Positions 36,901-51,900 of a DNA stretch of 64,000 nucleotides are shown here, piece by piece; position 1 is the first letter of the stretch; each line of letters opens with the position of its first letter. Made by a program: the position numbers and the translations under genes. Origin of the DNA: Dendrolimus kikuchii (taxonomy: Eukaryota > Arthropoda > Insecta > Lepidoptera > Lasiocampidae); NCBI GenBank assembly GCA_019925095.2, contig CM034394.1:10180272-10244271 (forward strand), given 5' to 3'. Under the pieces are notes generated by a model that was given only the letters and a program-made list of their open reading frames with translations, was not told where the DNA came from and did no database searches.

Positions 36901-39900
36901 TTCGATCCTGGCCGGAACGCATGCACCACTTAGTCAGTTTTCTGATCTAATGTGCATATTCTTACAATTACCACGTGCTAATAACGGTGAAGGAAAACAT
37001 CGTGATGCAACCTGCACATCGAGATAACTGATGTGGATGTGTCAAACCTGCCAAGCCGCCTTAGACAAGCGTGGCGGGTATACGTCCCCCCCTCCCCCTA
37101 TAATGGGAGGCCCGAGCCCAGCAGTGGGACATTTATGGGCTGATATTATTATATTATATATTATATAGTAGAAAATTGGCATTACTTTATAGTTTATCTT
37201 AAATTTTGTCCATTAGTAAGGGATATGAATGGATATTAAATTAGGATATGGAAACCAGGCAGAGTGAAACACTTGTGACGACCACAGAGAGATTTACGAC
37301 CAGGAGCCCAATTCTGCTATTTCAATATCTTGGCATTGCGAAGATATTCATAATACGATTCCATTTCGATAGTGTGAAAAATTCGCATTCTACTAAATCC
37401 ACAATATCTACTCGACATCGTCGTGGCAGAATACTAATTGAAATAAATTGGCGTTACCATTAGCAGAGATGGCGGCAGCCGAAATGAATATTGAAATCTG
37501 CCAAAAATTTTAAACATTTATGTCGCGAATTTCGCTTATAAATATTTATAAAGTTCGAATAACGTGCCACGGGCACTCTATTTTAATGAACAGAATACCG
37601 AAATCAGGCAAACCTACGATTGAAACGATAGTGATTGGCGATTTTGACGAGATATTCGTAATAGAATTGGCCCCCCTGACATAAAAAATACAAGGGTTGC
37701 CTTTTGCCTCCTTAACCTTAAAAAGGACCACCGATATAGGTATGAGCCCCTTATGACATTTTGGTTAACGTACAAAATCAAACAGGAAATTTACATTATT
37801 CTTATTTTATTCCCAGTAAGTAAAAAACGTTTATTTGGTTTATGAAATTAAGACGGTTAAAAATCATAATGAGACGCTAAACATAGACTATACGGTTTAT
37901 TGACCATAAAATTTACATTATTAATACTTCAGTTTGTATTTTTGTCTGTGTAATGTAATTTTTTTATCTGGTTTTATTAATATTTTTAAAGTTGTTACTT
38001 GAAAATAATAATATGATCGTTGTTAGAACAACACAATACAAATACAATTAAAAATATTTAATTAAATTTATCTTTGCAAGCGCGTTAGTTACGTTATCAG
38101 ACAATAACAATAATAATAACTTTTGATAGTAATTATTCCTGAATTAAAAACTAAACTCGTTTTTCATTCTTATTTAGTACAACTTTGTGATTTTAATAAT
38201 ATGAAAGTGTTGTCGTTCGAATCTGGGAGACAAGCCACAGGCCCGATGACATTAGGAGTGTGTATGAATGAAACAAAAAGAGTACAATCTGGCCCGAGTG
38301 CTTCCTGTGCCTACGAGCCACGTCTATGATCCTTACCAGAAAATAGGCACACAATATCTCTGAATAACATGCTGATTCATTTGTTTTTACCAGATCATTG
38401 TATGAGTAATGTTTATAAAGTCAATTACGGGTTTCGAACAATTTTTATTTGTATTGAGTGGGTGTAGCAATTGAAATATTTTTTCGTCGGCATCGTCAGC
38501 CTATTGAAGTCCATTGCTGGACAGATGCCTCGCCTAAGGCATATCTATCATTTGACCCGATCGTCGTCTGATCATTGCATCCAGTTTCTACCAACTATCA
38601 CATATCGTCCTTTTCCCCAGGTGCGTACACTACTTTTCTCCTAGACGCAGTCTGCATTCAAGAATCTGTTTACCCCATCGGCGCTTGTCAGATCTTCGTT
38701 AGATATGACAGTCCTATTGCTATTTTAGCTTGTTAATTTTAGAAACTACGCCGTTGACTTTGGTTCTTTGACTGCTTACTTACCAACGTGATTCTTTAGA
38801 CAAACCCCGATCGTGGCTCTTTCCATAAATCACAACCACTAAATTGGCGAGTTGATCCTACCGGCAATAATTGCGGTATCATACATCGTAACGAGAAAGT
38901 ACAAAATAAAATATCAAAAATATTTTTACGTAGATTTATTGGAGGACCTTTGTTCTTGCATAATCAAAGTATTTGAAACGCTATATATAACATTTGTATT
39001 ATTAACATTGTATATATTGTGATATTTTTACACAGTGATTATATCTTTCTAATTCGCCTATGAATGAATATAGCTTATAGTAAAAGGACACTAATTTGAG
39101 ACGATGACAGGGAGACAGAACAACCAACGAATGCGAGTCGACAAGAAATATTGGCATTGGGAACATAGAATTGATTAACCTCAGGAGCATGTACTTAGTA
39201 CATATTGATTTATTCAGCATCACCAATGATATGTGAGTATATAAATCTTGTTGAATATTACATCTTAATTCCATTTTCAATATTCACCGACGGTTGAGCA
39301 TTAAAAAGTGAAGTGAAACGACATTAATTTTATATGCAAGCTCAATATCCGATCTAGTCTGAGGCTACATTTTATTTTACATGTTCGCATTTTTAAAGAA
39401 GTGTTAACACTGTTTGTATGTAATTTTGTCTAACTCAATGAATATTTAATTTAACAAAAAAAGGTTTAACGGGCTCACTTTTAGCCTGTCGCACGCTAGC
39501 TGGTTGTTGATCGTTATCTCGCTACCTATCATCTATGGGCAAGTCCCTAAATGTTTTGACTCTGTTTTTGTGTGGCAAAAGAGCTATATATCTGTTTTTA
39601 CTGTTATGTTGTTTTATAAAACGGTATATTATCTAACCTTTTACTACAAGTTTTATTTTGTTACAAGCCACGTAATCAACAGTATAAACAAGTATTACGA
39701 AAGCCTGATCCGCCAGTGAGATATTTCGTACATGTTTATTGTTTCAATGTATGAAGTAATTATTATGAGATTTTTTGTATTAAGTACTATCAAATCGTTG
39801 AAGCAATTTAAGATTCCAACACGCTGTTATTATTATTGTATACATTAAGTAATGAAGCGGTTAATGATTTGTTCGTAAAGTATAAATATAAGTATTGATT

Positions 39901-42900
39901 CACTCGAAGCGTGGAAGAAGAATACTGAGTAAAAAAAATCTGAAAAACCCTTTTTTCCTGTAAGACTTGGTTCTGCTATAGGTTTTTGGTAAAGAAAAAT
40001 ACCACTAAAGTTTTCAACTAACTTTATTATTTCAAACATATCTTTTCAATCAAATCAGCAAGAAATTAAAAGTCTTAATAACTTTCTTCCAGTTTCTGTT
40101 TAGTATTAAACGTTATCAGTATTAAATAAGAAGTTGCCACACTTATTACTGAATACTTAAAATTTCAATGCATCGAAACTTGTATAGTCCCCGATACAAT
40201 TCTTGAGTGGTCGCTTTGTCCTACGAATAGTGAAATTTCGGTCCTTTTTCGAAATATAAAAAATATATTATATATATATTGTCCCTTTTAAGTAAAGAGA
40301 CAAAAACATAATATTGTCGATATGTTGATAAATCTCAATACATTGTCTACGATCTTTGCGCAAAGCGATTCGAAGATCGCGAAGCGATAGTACTGTAATA
40401 TCAAGCGAACAAAATCGGGGTTCATGAAGAATACATTAAACTATTGGGCTTTGTTTATGTACTTGTTATTGGGATTGTCACTTCTATGCTGATATTAGAG
40501 CGATCAACCAAATTGAATCCATTTGGTCGCGAGGCATAGAACTGAAAAGACACGACTTATGTTTCGATTTATGTTTATATCGATTACTTTCGTTGATTCA
40601 TCCAAATCGAAAGACAGAAATGAACCGCCTAATATCGGCTTAATGTTCTTTAATGCTCAAAAGTTACCATTTGTATCTCCAATTAAACCTAAATAAACAT
40701 TATGTAGACAATAAATAATGCCTATGGAAATTGTCCATTCACGTTACATATTTATAAATTAATTTTTATGTTTAAGAAAGTTTACTTAAACTAAAATCCT
40801 AAAGTTATTTTAAAAAATATCAGAAATAGATACTTTTACATAATGTAGTTATGTAACTTATCATCAGAAATTGCTCACTAATGCAGTGTACAGTGCAATC
40901 GGTACATTGCACATGTTTTGAGCATCTCAGTATTGCAAAATATCGACCACGCTCAGTGTACACCGCTGAACAGTAGGTGTTCTCAGATTTTTAAAGGATT
41001 TATCTATAAATGTAGCTTCCTATAATAAATTTCTCAACTTTCTCGTTTGATCAAATGAGCATTATATTAACGGAGGCGTGTGGGTCGCGCTATTTTTGAC
41101 TTGAGCTAAGAACGCTTTTACGCCAAGTCTTTTGACGTCACGTTTGACGTGCCCTTTAGTTGCTACCCTCACCGGCATCAAGGCTGTTGTAATGTGCGAT
41201 ATAACATCGTTTTCGAATAATTTTTATTTATTTTAGAAAATATAAATGTATTTATTTCTGTTTTATTCTATTATATTTATATTTTTTATGAATACTAGGA
41301 TATACACGCGATTTCGTCCACGCTTGACTTGAAATTCCCGCGGGATTCCTGGGCTTAAGCGTAGCGCAGATTATAAGTTTAAGAATTAGCTGTCGATCAG
41401 CGAAAACCGCAATCCCGAACAAACGGACAAACACAAAAAATGTAAGAAAAAAAAACTACAATTTTACAGTTTCATAATATTATATGAATAGATAATATTC
41501 GGTAAAAGCATTAAAATATATTTATATTCAGGATTATGAAAGTCGCATTTATCCATTTTATTATTTTTATCATATTAGTTCCTCTACACGGCACTTTAAC
41601 TGTATATTCATGTTTTGTGTAAAATTAAAGCCCGTTTTGGAGCTATTCGTAATAAACTGTCAGACATACTATGTATAAAAAATATTTTTTGTGAATATTT
41701 TTTTATGTATGAAATTTTGTCTGAATGAAAATTGTTTTTTGTTTGTTGAATGTTTATAATTTTATTGTAAGTTTTGCGTAATACGGATTTGTCGTATTAG
41801 TAAAATCTATAAATTGATCGTGTACTAGCGGAGGGTGATGCCAGGAGCCTTAAGAACAGACGAGTGTGCATGACAAGAGTTATGAATGTCAAAGAAGCAA
41901 GTGAGGTGTGTAAGAATGGGCCTAAATGGCGCTCTGTTGTTCGTGCCTACCCCGCAAGGGAACTGGCGTGAAGTTATGTATGTATGTATGTATGTATAAA
42001 CTTATATCTTCATAAATGTGACAAGGCACGAGCGAATATAGGAAACTCTTTTTAGGTAGTTCCTTAAGTGTTGGCATTTATTTTGAAATCACAGATGCAT
42101 GTTGATACAACAACTAATTTTATAATTATAAAATACTAGAAGACCCAACAGTCGCTGCCCTGCTTTGAAAAAATAAAATTACATTCTAAATCATCCCGGG
42201 ACTAACTCAAAACGTTTTTGACTCTTAGGCAGACTAACGAACAATAATTGATTTTTATATATATGCATATAAAGAAGATACAGGTAATTAAACTGACTGA
42301 AATCATTACTTACGTTTATCCGATTATGGTTATGATAAGTTGTAATTTATTAAACTATACAAACACGAATTTAATATGTATGTACATAATAGCTTTGATT
42401 GATTACGCGATCGGTTAATTGGAAACAGTTCAAAATTAATAACAAGCAGTTGAAAATGTTCCTTCAAAATGTGGTTCGTTGACTTCGTCTCGTTTTACAT
42501 AATCAGTGTTATGTACATCAGACAGTATGAACTGAATACATGGTCGGGCACCCTTTCACTGCGGTAAACAACGGTTTAGACCTCGGCTTATAAATCTTTA
42601 CCTACCTAAGATATTTCTTTAAACGGTATGACATACGTCGTTACTTGAAGATGCAGTGATCAATGATTTTTTTACAAAAACTATTTTTCATTTGCTCTCA
42701 CTACTATATAGTCGGAGTATCAAAAGAAAAGCGATAATTTTGTATTACTATCCAATTTATTTAGTTATTATAGAAGCTAACAAGCTAAGCTATTATACAT
42801 TTATATTGCCGTACAGATTTAAATGAAAGAAGTGCCCTATTCCGTAGAAGGTCCCAAACTTCTATTTTTTTGGCCTTTGTCTATGGAATCCAAAAAAGTC

Positions 42901-45900
42901 TTTACTCAAAAATATCCCAAATTATTCTCAAAAACAACTTGACAGATCTTGTTCAAATGATTTATTTTTAAAGGACTTTAAGAATTTTCCATCCCATAAT
43001 TATTCAAACTTAGACGGGAGAACACATTTCCGTATACCTTTGGAAGTAATTCGGGAACATCTTAATGATTTTTCACAACCAGTTTATCAATACTCCACAC
43101 GTATGCATAAAAAATCTTTATTTCAATAGTGCATATTTATGATGGCCACCCCTCCTATATTTTTCTATTTTTAAATGCGAAACTAACTCTGTCTGACTGT
43201 TACGGTTTCAACAACAATTACTTCTCAACTTTAGGGATATAAAAATCATCATCTATAAAAAATGCTATAAGTAACTCGGATCTGCGTATATGTAAGCTTG
43301 CACAGAAATACTACTAGCAGTACTGAATCGGTTTTGCTGTAATTTTGTTTAAATGTAGTTTTAATACCGAAAATGGATATAAATACTTCAAGTGAATTTT
43401 CCGGGTGCAAATAGCACTAACATAAAAATTAAATACAATGTAACCTGTATTCATTTTTTTAGAAATGTTTATATTACCTCCAGTTTGACACTTAAGTTAA
43501 CGCTATTTAGTATTAAAATCGACTGTGAAGTTTAGTCTAGAATAAAAAAAAACATGTCAGTTACGAACGACAATGTTTCAAGGAGGCGTCTGGTATTACA
43601 ATAAAGTATACAGTTAGCGCGCTATTTATATTGAAGATAACAAAATCGCGGGTGCAGACGGCCGTGTGATGGCTCACAAGCCTCGTTCAGAACAGGTTTG
43701 TGACGCGACCAGCCGACACTGATATGATTGTCTTCACTTATGTACAAATACGATTTTCTGTCACCATCTCATCACGTTAAAGTATATTCAATTGTTGAAA
43801 TTGAATTTATAGCAGGTTGTCATTTTTGTTAACCTACTATACTATAAATAAATGTGACAGTGAATTAGTTTGGATTTTTATGTGCTAGTCTGTTCCTTAT
43901 CCTTCACGGCATTGGCCGATTGTCATGAAATTTTATATATGCATACATTCCTTACCGAGAATATTATTGTAAAAATAGAAATGTACTAGGTACTTTTTAT
44001 CCTGAACGTTCCAGTCTAGTTACCATAGGATACGGACATGAAGTTTACGCGAACGAAGCTGAATGGATCGATTATCATGAAATTAGATATGTGTAGTTTC
44101 GACAAGGGGACTAATATATGTTTTGAGTTTTCTCCCGTAAATGGGACACTTTTTGCGGGAATTGCGATCTGTAATTTACACGAGCAATGTCCCGTGAAAG
44201 GCTCTAATATCAAGTAAATAAAATCTACAAAAAAAACCACACACTTATTGGGACATTACAATGGGTATTTTGGAGTCGATTATATTAACATTCAGAAATT
44301 TACCTTACCCTAACATGAATCTGAATTCTAATCGAATACGCTTTGTAGAGTATCTATTGGAGCTTTTTCATCTGATCCCGCTGTCCCCCTTTCATCATCA
44401 GAGAACCAGACCCACTGGTATGCGGTATTTGGTGGACATACTATCTATATGAACGAAGGGCTTTGCGTCAATCGTCATTATACACACCGCAAGAATGGAA
44501 CTCAATGCCAGACTGTTTTTCCCGACACCTACAACCTAGGTGTCTTCAAGTATCGTATGAATAGATATCTTCTATGTAAGCGTGCTCCAATCTCCGCTTA
44601 GCATCAGGCGAGATCGTGGTCAAACGTTAACCTATAATAATAAAAAAATGAATCAAACTTGAAATCTCGTAATGAGAGTAGTAAGTGAAGCCCACAACAC
44701 GTTAGCTAGGACCACAAAAGCACATAGGCCCTATTATTGGTTAACAAATTTGTAGAGGTTCTGAATTTTAGGTTCGCATTTCTAAGGAAGCTTCTGCTAC
44801 GAAATTACGTACGGTGCATAAGATCTATAAATAAATATATATAGATAAATTTACTGAGTTTCAAAACTGAACTATTTAGTAAAATTGTTAAAAATATTGT
44901 ACTCTATCAAATACAACTGCTCAACGAGATAATTTATTAAAATTACAAACGATTATACGTTTATTACAACTAGTTTTATCGGTAACTACCTAGATATTTA
45001 TACTTTTACGTAATACATTAAAACATATTGCTTAAAATTAAATTCTTAAATACAAGTTGCGCTTGATATTTTTGCGTTGTAACATACGAGGCTAGCAGAA
45101 TTTGAATGAGTAACGTGCGTTATAAATTCATAAGCCAAACCTCAAATAAAGTCTCCAGTATAATTTTCAAATTTTTACAGTATAGTGTTATAGTTTGAAT
45201 TTCTTAAGTTTCTATTAAAGGAAGCAAAGCATGTTATTACGCTTGTAAAGGTCTAGGTAGAGGAGAATGGATCTTCACTTGTTACGTCCTTGGTACCTTT
45301 CGCTTTCTCTCATTAATTCATCTCTTCATACATTTACGTCGGTTTAAAGTTCTTTTTAACTGTTCTATGTTCAGAAGGTCTACGAATTGGTCATGGTTCG
45401 CACACCGTGGTCTACCGTCACCAGCTTTACTATCCACATTGTTATATAATGTTAGTGTAAAGAGTCCTCATACTATATTGTATGAATACAAGTGGGCAAA
45501 AAATCTGAACACAAATTAGTATAGTGACCGTCAGGTCAGATTCCCAAACTATTTTGGACAAGGGACCCCTTTTCCAAAATGAACTCATACCTCAGATCCC
45601 TATAACCACTACAATTATCTTGCACGAACTTTCATGACACAATGATACTTCCTTCTAAAATATTAGTCATTCTTATAACAAGTTAGTACACGTAACAACA
45701 CAACTTATAGAGTATCTTGAAAGTTTCAAATAAGAACTTGTGTTAGTTAAAAGGGGTCGATTTTTAGACCTCGCCGACCACCAAAATCAGTTTTCGTTTA
45801 TGTCAATCCCTAGGAAACCGATTTCGACCCCAGGGGTTCGATAACGAACACTTTGGGATTCCCTGGTTTAGAACTTAGCTAATTGCCCATTATTTGCTGC

Positions 45901-48900
45901 TTTGGCTCTTCTCTGCACACTGCACAAGCTAGGATAATGTTTTTAAACATTATTTTATCTTAAAAATTTGATACTATGTTTGCTTTTATCGAAAATGTAT
46001 ATCTCAATTTAAAAAATCGCGTGCGCTGCGAAAACTTTTGATTATTGAATAAATTAATGTACTACGACTTTGCAGAACACATCATTATTTACAAAAAGTG
46101 TCGTGACAGCATATGTCTAACTATTATATATTAGTTATGCCACAATAAGTGTTCCTTTATTTTAAAAAATTAACTGAAATGCCGCCGCTAGAAAAGGCTC
46201 TTTATTTGTATCTATTCATCTTTATAAAAATAAATTACTTCATATTCAAGACTGCTTCAATACCTTTATATAACTTTTTGAATTATTCAATTCGGACATT
46301 CCATTCGAAAGATGTCACGAATTTAAAAATGTAAGTATTAGAACACGCGGCCGTGACGCTTTTTCGTGACAGAAAAATCCTAAGACCCCGACTATATAAA
46401 AGTTTCACTTCAAAAAAAATTGAATATATTGATTTTATTGCAAACTATAAACTGCATCTTTGACAGAAGGAAGCGTTGCCAGAAGGCGCGATGACGTACC
46501 AAATTTGCTATGCGAAGTATTGCAAAGTATGAACTAGGCGTCTAAACACGGGCATGGCATCAGTGATTGTTGAAAGTAACAAACCCTTTGTTGATCGTAT
46601 CCACAGACCTAATGTTTCGTTCAGAAAATGGTGTTCCTAAGTTGTGGTAATTATAACTTTTGATGTTTTATTCAGGATAAAACACAAAAATATGGACACT
46701 CTAATTTAAACGAATATGGCGACCAAACTACAAGGTCATTTTTTATTGTATGTCGTGTATTCATGATACGATAATCTAGACTAGACGATTGCTTGCATAT
46801 TATAAATATTACCTACACATGTTACGCATGAAAGGAAAGACGTTTTCCTGTCAGTTTCAAGGCTGGATTTCTGTGGCTCGGGCTCAAGTTTGACTATGTT
46901 TGAAAGGGCTTTTAAGGTTCCGTAGTCATTTTGGTAAAAACGCAGTACGACCTGTCCGACCTGCCCGTGTCATCATTGTTTGTGTATGTCTTAAAGACTG
47001 AAAAATACTGGGTCTATGTGGATAAAATTTTGTAAAGAAAGAAAAAAATACTTGAAGAAATAGCGACGTACAGTATTACACAAAATATAATTCCAATCAG
47101 CTGTTTTCGTTTGCGCATAAGGTGGATCGGTTTCCGACATGTAAATAATCTATATTGAACCTTATCCGCAACGGCTAAAGGCAGAGTGTTGTTTGCTATT
47201 TATTCTTAGCTCTGTCCCGCTTACACGATTTCATACACTGTCGCGTGTATTAAAATTGTTTTACTGCGCAGGTACAGCAGGAGGAATTATTAGTTGTCTA
47301 GACTTAATTTACACGTGTCTTAAAAATAAAGCCAATATTTTGAGAATTTGTTCGCCGTATTTTCAGTAAACAAGGTTTAAACTCAGCTTATTGTTGTGCC
47401 GGAATTATGCCCAACACAATGCTGATTTTCAGTCGAAACTTTCTTTTTAGCGTAATACCGAAACAACTTGAATAATAGGAATTGTAATCTAATAAGCACG
47501 ACGCGGGACTTAGTAGGTACCTAATATCCTGAATAAATTAATATTACTGACGGCCGCCATTCATTTAATTGAGAGTTGAATTTGTCAGTTTATACAGCCC
47601 TGTGAGGTCACTTCAGATCTTGAAAAATCATGACCATGATTTGACTTTTGAGGACTTGACTTTTATTTCAGTCAATAACCAATTTTCAGTCTTAGTACGT
47701 TTGAACTGTTTTATTATTATTACGTTATTATGTATGAATGTATATATGTTTCTTAAGTTTTAAGTTTCTTAACTTAAGAAAAGACTAGCTTTCAGTCGTA
47801 AATATTGTGTCCGCTTTAAATTTTGAGCTACGAAGTGGAATATTATGAAAAAATTGAGATTCCATCAAAAATACTTTTCACGAAAATTGGTTTGAATAAA
47901 ATATAATATCTGTTGATTAGTTTTTGAGATATGCGGTATTTTCTAGTACATGCTTTTTGGATCAGTGGCTAAAACCAGTGGACGTTTGTCATCTCTACCG
48001 AACTAATGCATGTGTTTAGTGATTTCGGTCCAAGAATTTACTATTTCAGTATTGTGATTTATCAATAATAGGCAGCCACTCTAGCAGCACCGGGTTTATA
48101 TAGACTGAAACATCTAACTCTTATTTCTTGTTGCTCTAATGTAGTGTATAATATTTACAGTTTTGTGGTTCTGAATTCTATTCATGAGCAAACCTAAGTA
48201 ATTTTTTTCAAAAGCTTTTATAGGTAAATTATACGTTATTTAAAATATCACAATTTTTTTGCGACACTTTAATATATGTTCATCAGAACTTAGTATCAAT
48301 TTAAATATGGACTCAAAAGCTGAACTACAAAGTATAAACTATGCGTTTCCGTTTGCAAGCCACCATCTCAATTTATTCAACGATGATTCAATGTAAAGAA
48401 TGAGACATAAATATGTTCAACAGTCGTTCATTTACTAATAATTAAATTAATATATAAATTTCTATGAGCTATAAAAACCTATAATATAGTACATGTTTAT
48501 GCTTATTTCTATCTTTATTCAAAAGCATATAAAACATGTGTCGATATATTTCTCAAAAGATAAAGTACTAGTGTATTATGTAAGGTACCAATTTTTCCAC
48601 GATTAGAATTTCAACAATTATCAAAGCATGTTGAGTTCCACGTTTGATGATGTCATAATACCTCATTTGTAATAATTACATACCTAGGCATTTTGAACAA
48701 TGATAATTTTATACATGAAACTATATAGTACCTACATAATTATGAGGAACATATTTAATTTTAATTGTACATATGATCGGAAAATGGAAAGGAAGAAAAT
48801 TAAGATGGTATGAGGATAATAAGGACGATTGAAAATCATATCACAACAAAAATGTAAAATTCGAAAATTGATTATCATATAAGATTAAAGGTGAGCTCTA

Positions 48901-51900
48901 AAAGAGAAGGCTGGCTCGTGTGAAGATCGACATGAAGATATGTGTAACAACAACGCAACCGTAACTTACTACTAGAGATCAACTCTTTATAAAGAATGTC
49001 CAATATCTCAAACAAGATACGCGTTGATTACATATAACTGTAATACAATTATGAATATAATTTTTCAGTTTTGTTACCAGGATCGCATCGCAGGAGCGCG
49101 TATTTCACGGTAAACTTCATGACGTGCGTCGCTTAGTTAGCAACAAAAGCCTTTACCGCTATTTTATCGTAAGGAACATTTGGACTTAAGCATATTTTTT
49201 GTTGCAAAAGGTATTTTAAGACTATCAGTTTTTGATTCAGTAGAATCTAATCTAACTAAAACTGAAAGTCTGAAGACAAAGTAATAGTTTATAATACCTT
49301 TTACAATAAAAAAAATTAATATACTTAGATCCATATGTTGCTTACGATAAAATTGCGGTAAAAGCTCGATGGCTGGGTAATAGACTAATGGATGATTTTT
49401 CTTACATAGTAACACCCATACCTTTTGGTGCTAATGCGAAAAGACTATTTATTTACTGAGGAGTATATCGGTTTTAAAATTATCTCTAATCTTTTGCCTG
49501 AGTTGACGGTTTTTATTGTACCTATTAGTACAAAATATTTTTTGCAACAATTGTAGGAAGACATTGGACGGAGGTGTGAAATATGTGTATTAAATTTTTC
49601 AATAAATTGGGGGCGTTTGACAGGTGTCAGCGGCACAGCACATGCAAGTGAGCGGCGCAGGCGGCGGTGGTCATGTCTCTGTGGCGGCACAGCAAGGCAT
49701 ATATGCGAGCTTTCAACACCAGGGTACTCCATCTCCGCAACATCACCAAGGTAGTTTCATTTAAAATAAAGCAAATTACTAATTTATTTTGACGTGTTAC
49801 AGATTACATTACCGATCGTCATTATATATATGAATGAATGGTACTATTTTCAAAGCAAATTTGACTTGTTTTAATAAGGAAACTGGTCCATACAAAACCC
49901 TCACAATTCACAATGTCTTTGAGGTATTTTAAAATCACTATCATCTTTTTACAATCTGGGCCCAAGAATGTATGAAAGTGTATCCGTCTCCTTATTCAGT
50001 TATTCCAGATTCTATTTATGTGCCAATGTTTATACAAAATTATAAAAGTTAATTCTCTAATGGCTATTGGTCACTACGATATTTTAAAAGAATTTAAACT
50101 TTCCGAGGAAGTAATTTCGTTGTCTAATCGATTCAAAGTGTGCCTTCGCTTCTTAAACGAGAACAGAAAATCGCTTGAATATGTATGAGTTGAGAGAAAT
50201 CGTCTCGGTGTGAAAAATTATAAGTCTACATATAAATTATTGGAATAATTAGATTACTTTTTATTAATGACTCTAATCGAACATTGGTTTCCCAGTCAAA
50301 ACAACTGATCATAAAGGATTATTGAAGACGTAGTTTTTAGCGTGATTTATGCATTCAATTCACAATAGCCTTGGCTAGCCTATCATGTTCTGAGTGGCGG
50401 TTTGTTTTTGCTCAAATGACATTGATATTCTTAAAGAATTACAATAAAATCTGAAAACTTGAATCACTAATTTACATTTTCGTATCAAAAACAAAGTTGC
50501 CACGCTTTTGTATGTGTGATTGGAGTTTATTTTTCATAAAATACGCATTGTGGGTACTGTGTTCACACTATAACTTGTAATGGGTGCTTACATATGAAAC
50601 AATAGATTACGCAATTGTAGTCTTTGTTGCCCTAGATGTAAGAAATATCACGCATGAAAATGTGTCGGGGTTTGGTAAAGCGATCGGTGCCGAGTACAGG
50701 GTTACTGGGTAATGGAATCGAAAAGTCTGAAATGGAATAAACATGGCGGCTTATTCTGCTAGAAACAAGACAAGCGTTTTTATAGGACATCGTTCAATAG
50801 CATGTGAGATACACATGCTATTTAAGACTCTCAGCTAATGTAAATTGATTTTAGCTAAACTGTAAAACTTCTTTCTATTAGAGGTAAATCGCGTTGAATC
50901 ACGACCATGCGTAATATTGTGCGAATATTTTAATATAGGTTTATCCTTAAATTCTTCATGTGCTCTTTTCCATGAGTTTTGTATTCACAAGTAGCACTCG
51001 ATGAAATATGTACAAGTAACTTTTCCAAACCAGACTTTCAGGTGATGTTTTTTTCTCACTATCATGTGTATGAGACTCTGGTTCTGAGCTACGAAATAAT
51101 TGCGGCGAATGTAAAATAATTTAATTAGTGTCAGAAATAATCGAGATTTCTGGTAACCCTAAATGTGTAAGGACAGCGGTGAGGTTGACGATCTGTGAGA
51201 ATGTGCCAACTCTCGCACCGATAAAGATGACATTAGATTGACGAGTTTATGCATCTCATACGTAAACCCGTACATATGTATGTGCAATGCATTTTATATT
51301 TCTATTAAAATCACTTTATGGCCTTCGTAAACGTGTAGGTTGAAATGTATACTTGTGTTGATTTTATTTTACAAAATGTCTTTTAAATTATTTTGATCTT
51401 TAGATGCATTAAAGTGGATCCCTATAAAATAAACTTACTTTATTTTAATTTCCAGCAAGAAACTATTATACCATTAGAAAACGTAGACACAAAACTAAAT
51501 TATTCCATTACTGATGGCGTAAGCAACTATACGGTGTATACTGGGTTAAAAACATTAAAACAGAGTTTCTAAAAATTGTGTGCCCATGACTATTATTTAC
51601 TAGATAATAGTTGATCTTCGTTAGACAACGGCCTCTTTAAGATTACGCCACATATTCCGGTCATTAGTTTTCCTCAGCCAGTCGCTTCTATGGCCTTGTA
51701 TCCGTTATGTTCCATCGAATTGGAGGGCCGAGGCCCCGAAATTAGGTTTAACGCGACACTGCATGCTTTTTTATTTTTCTTAAAGCAGGGGAGGGGGGGA
51801 ATACATTTTGTACAATACCGGGCCCTTTGTGGGGGTTAAACATTACGCGGCAAAATTAAGCGCTGCACGACTTGTGCGGGACTCTGATACAGACGTTCTC

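Noticed and set aside
40345..40395. Palindromes around CTTTGCGCAAAG and repeated GATCGCGAAGCGA
   Set aside because: Short and isolated; expected by chance at this scale.
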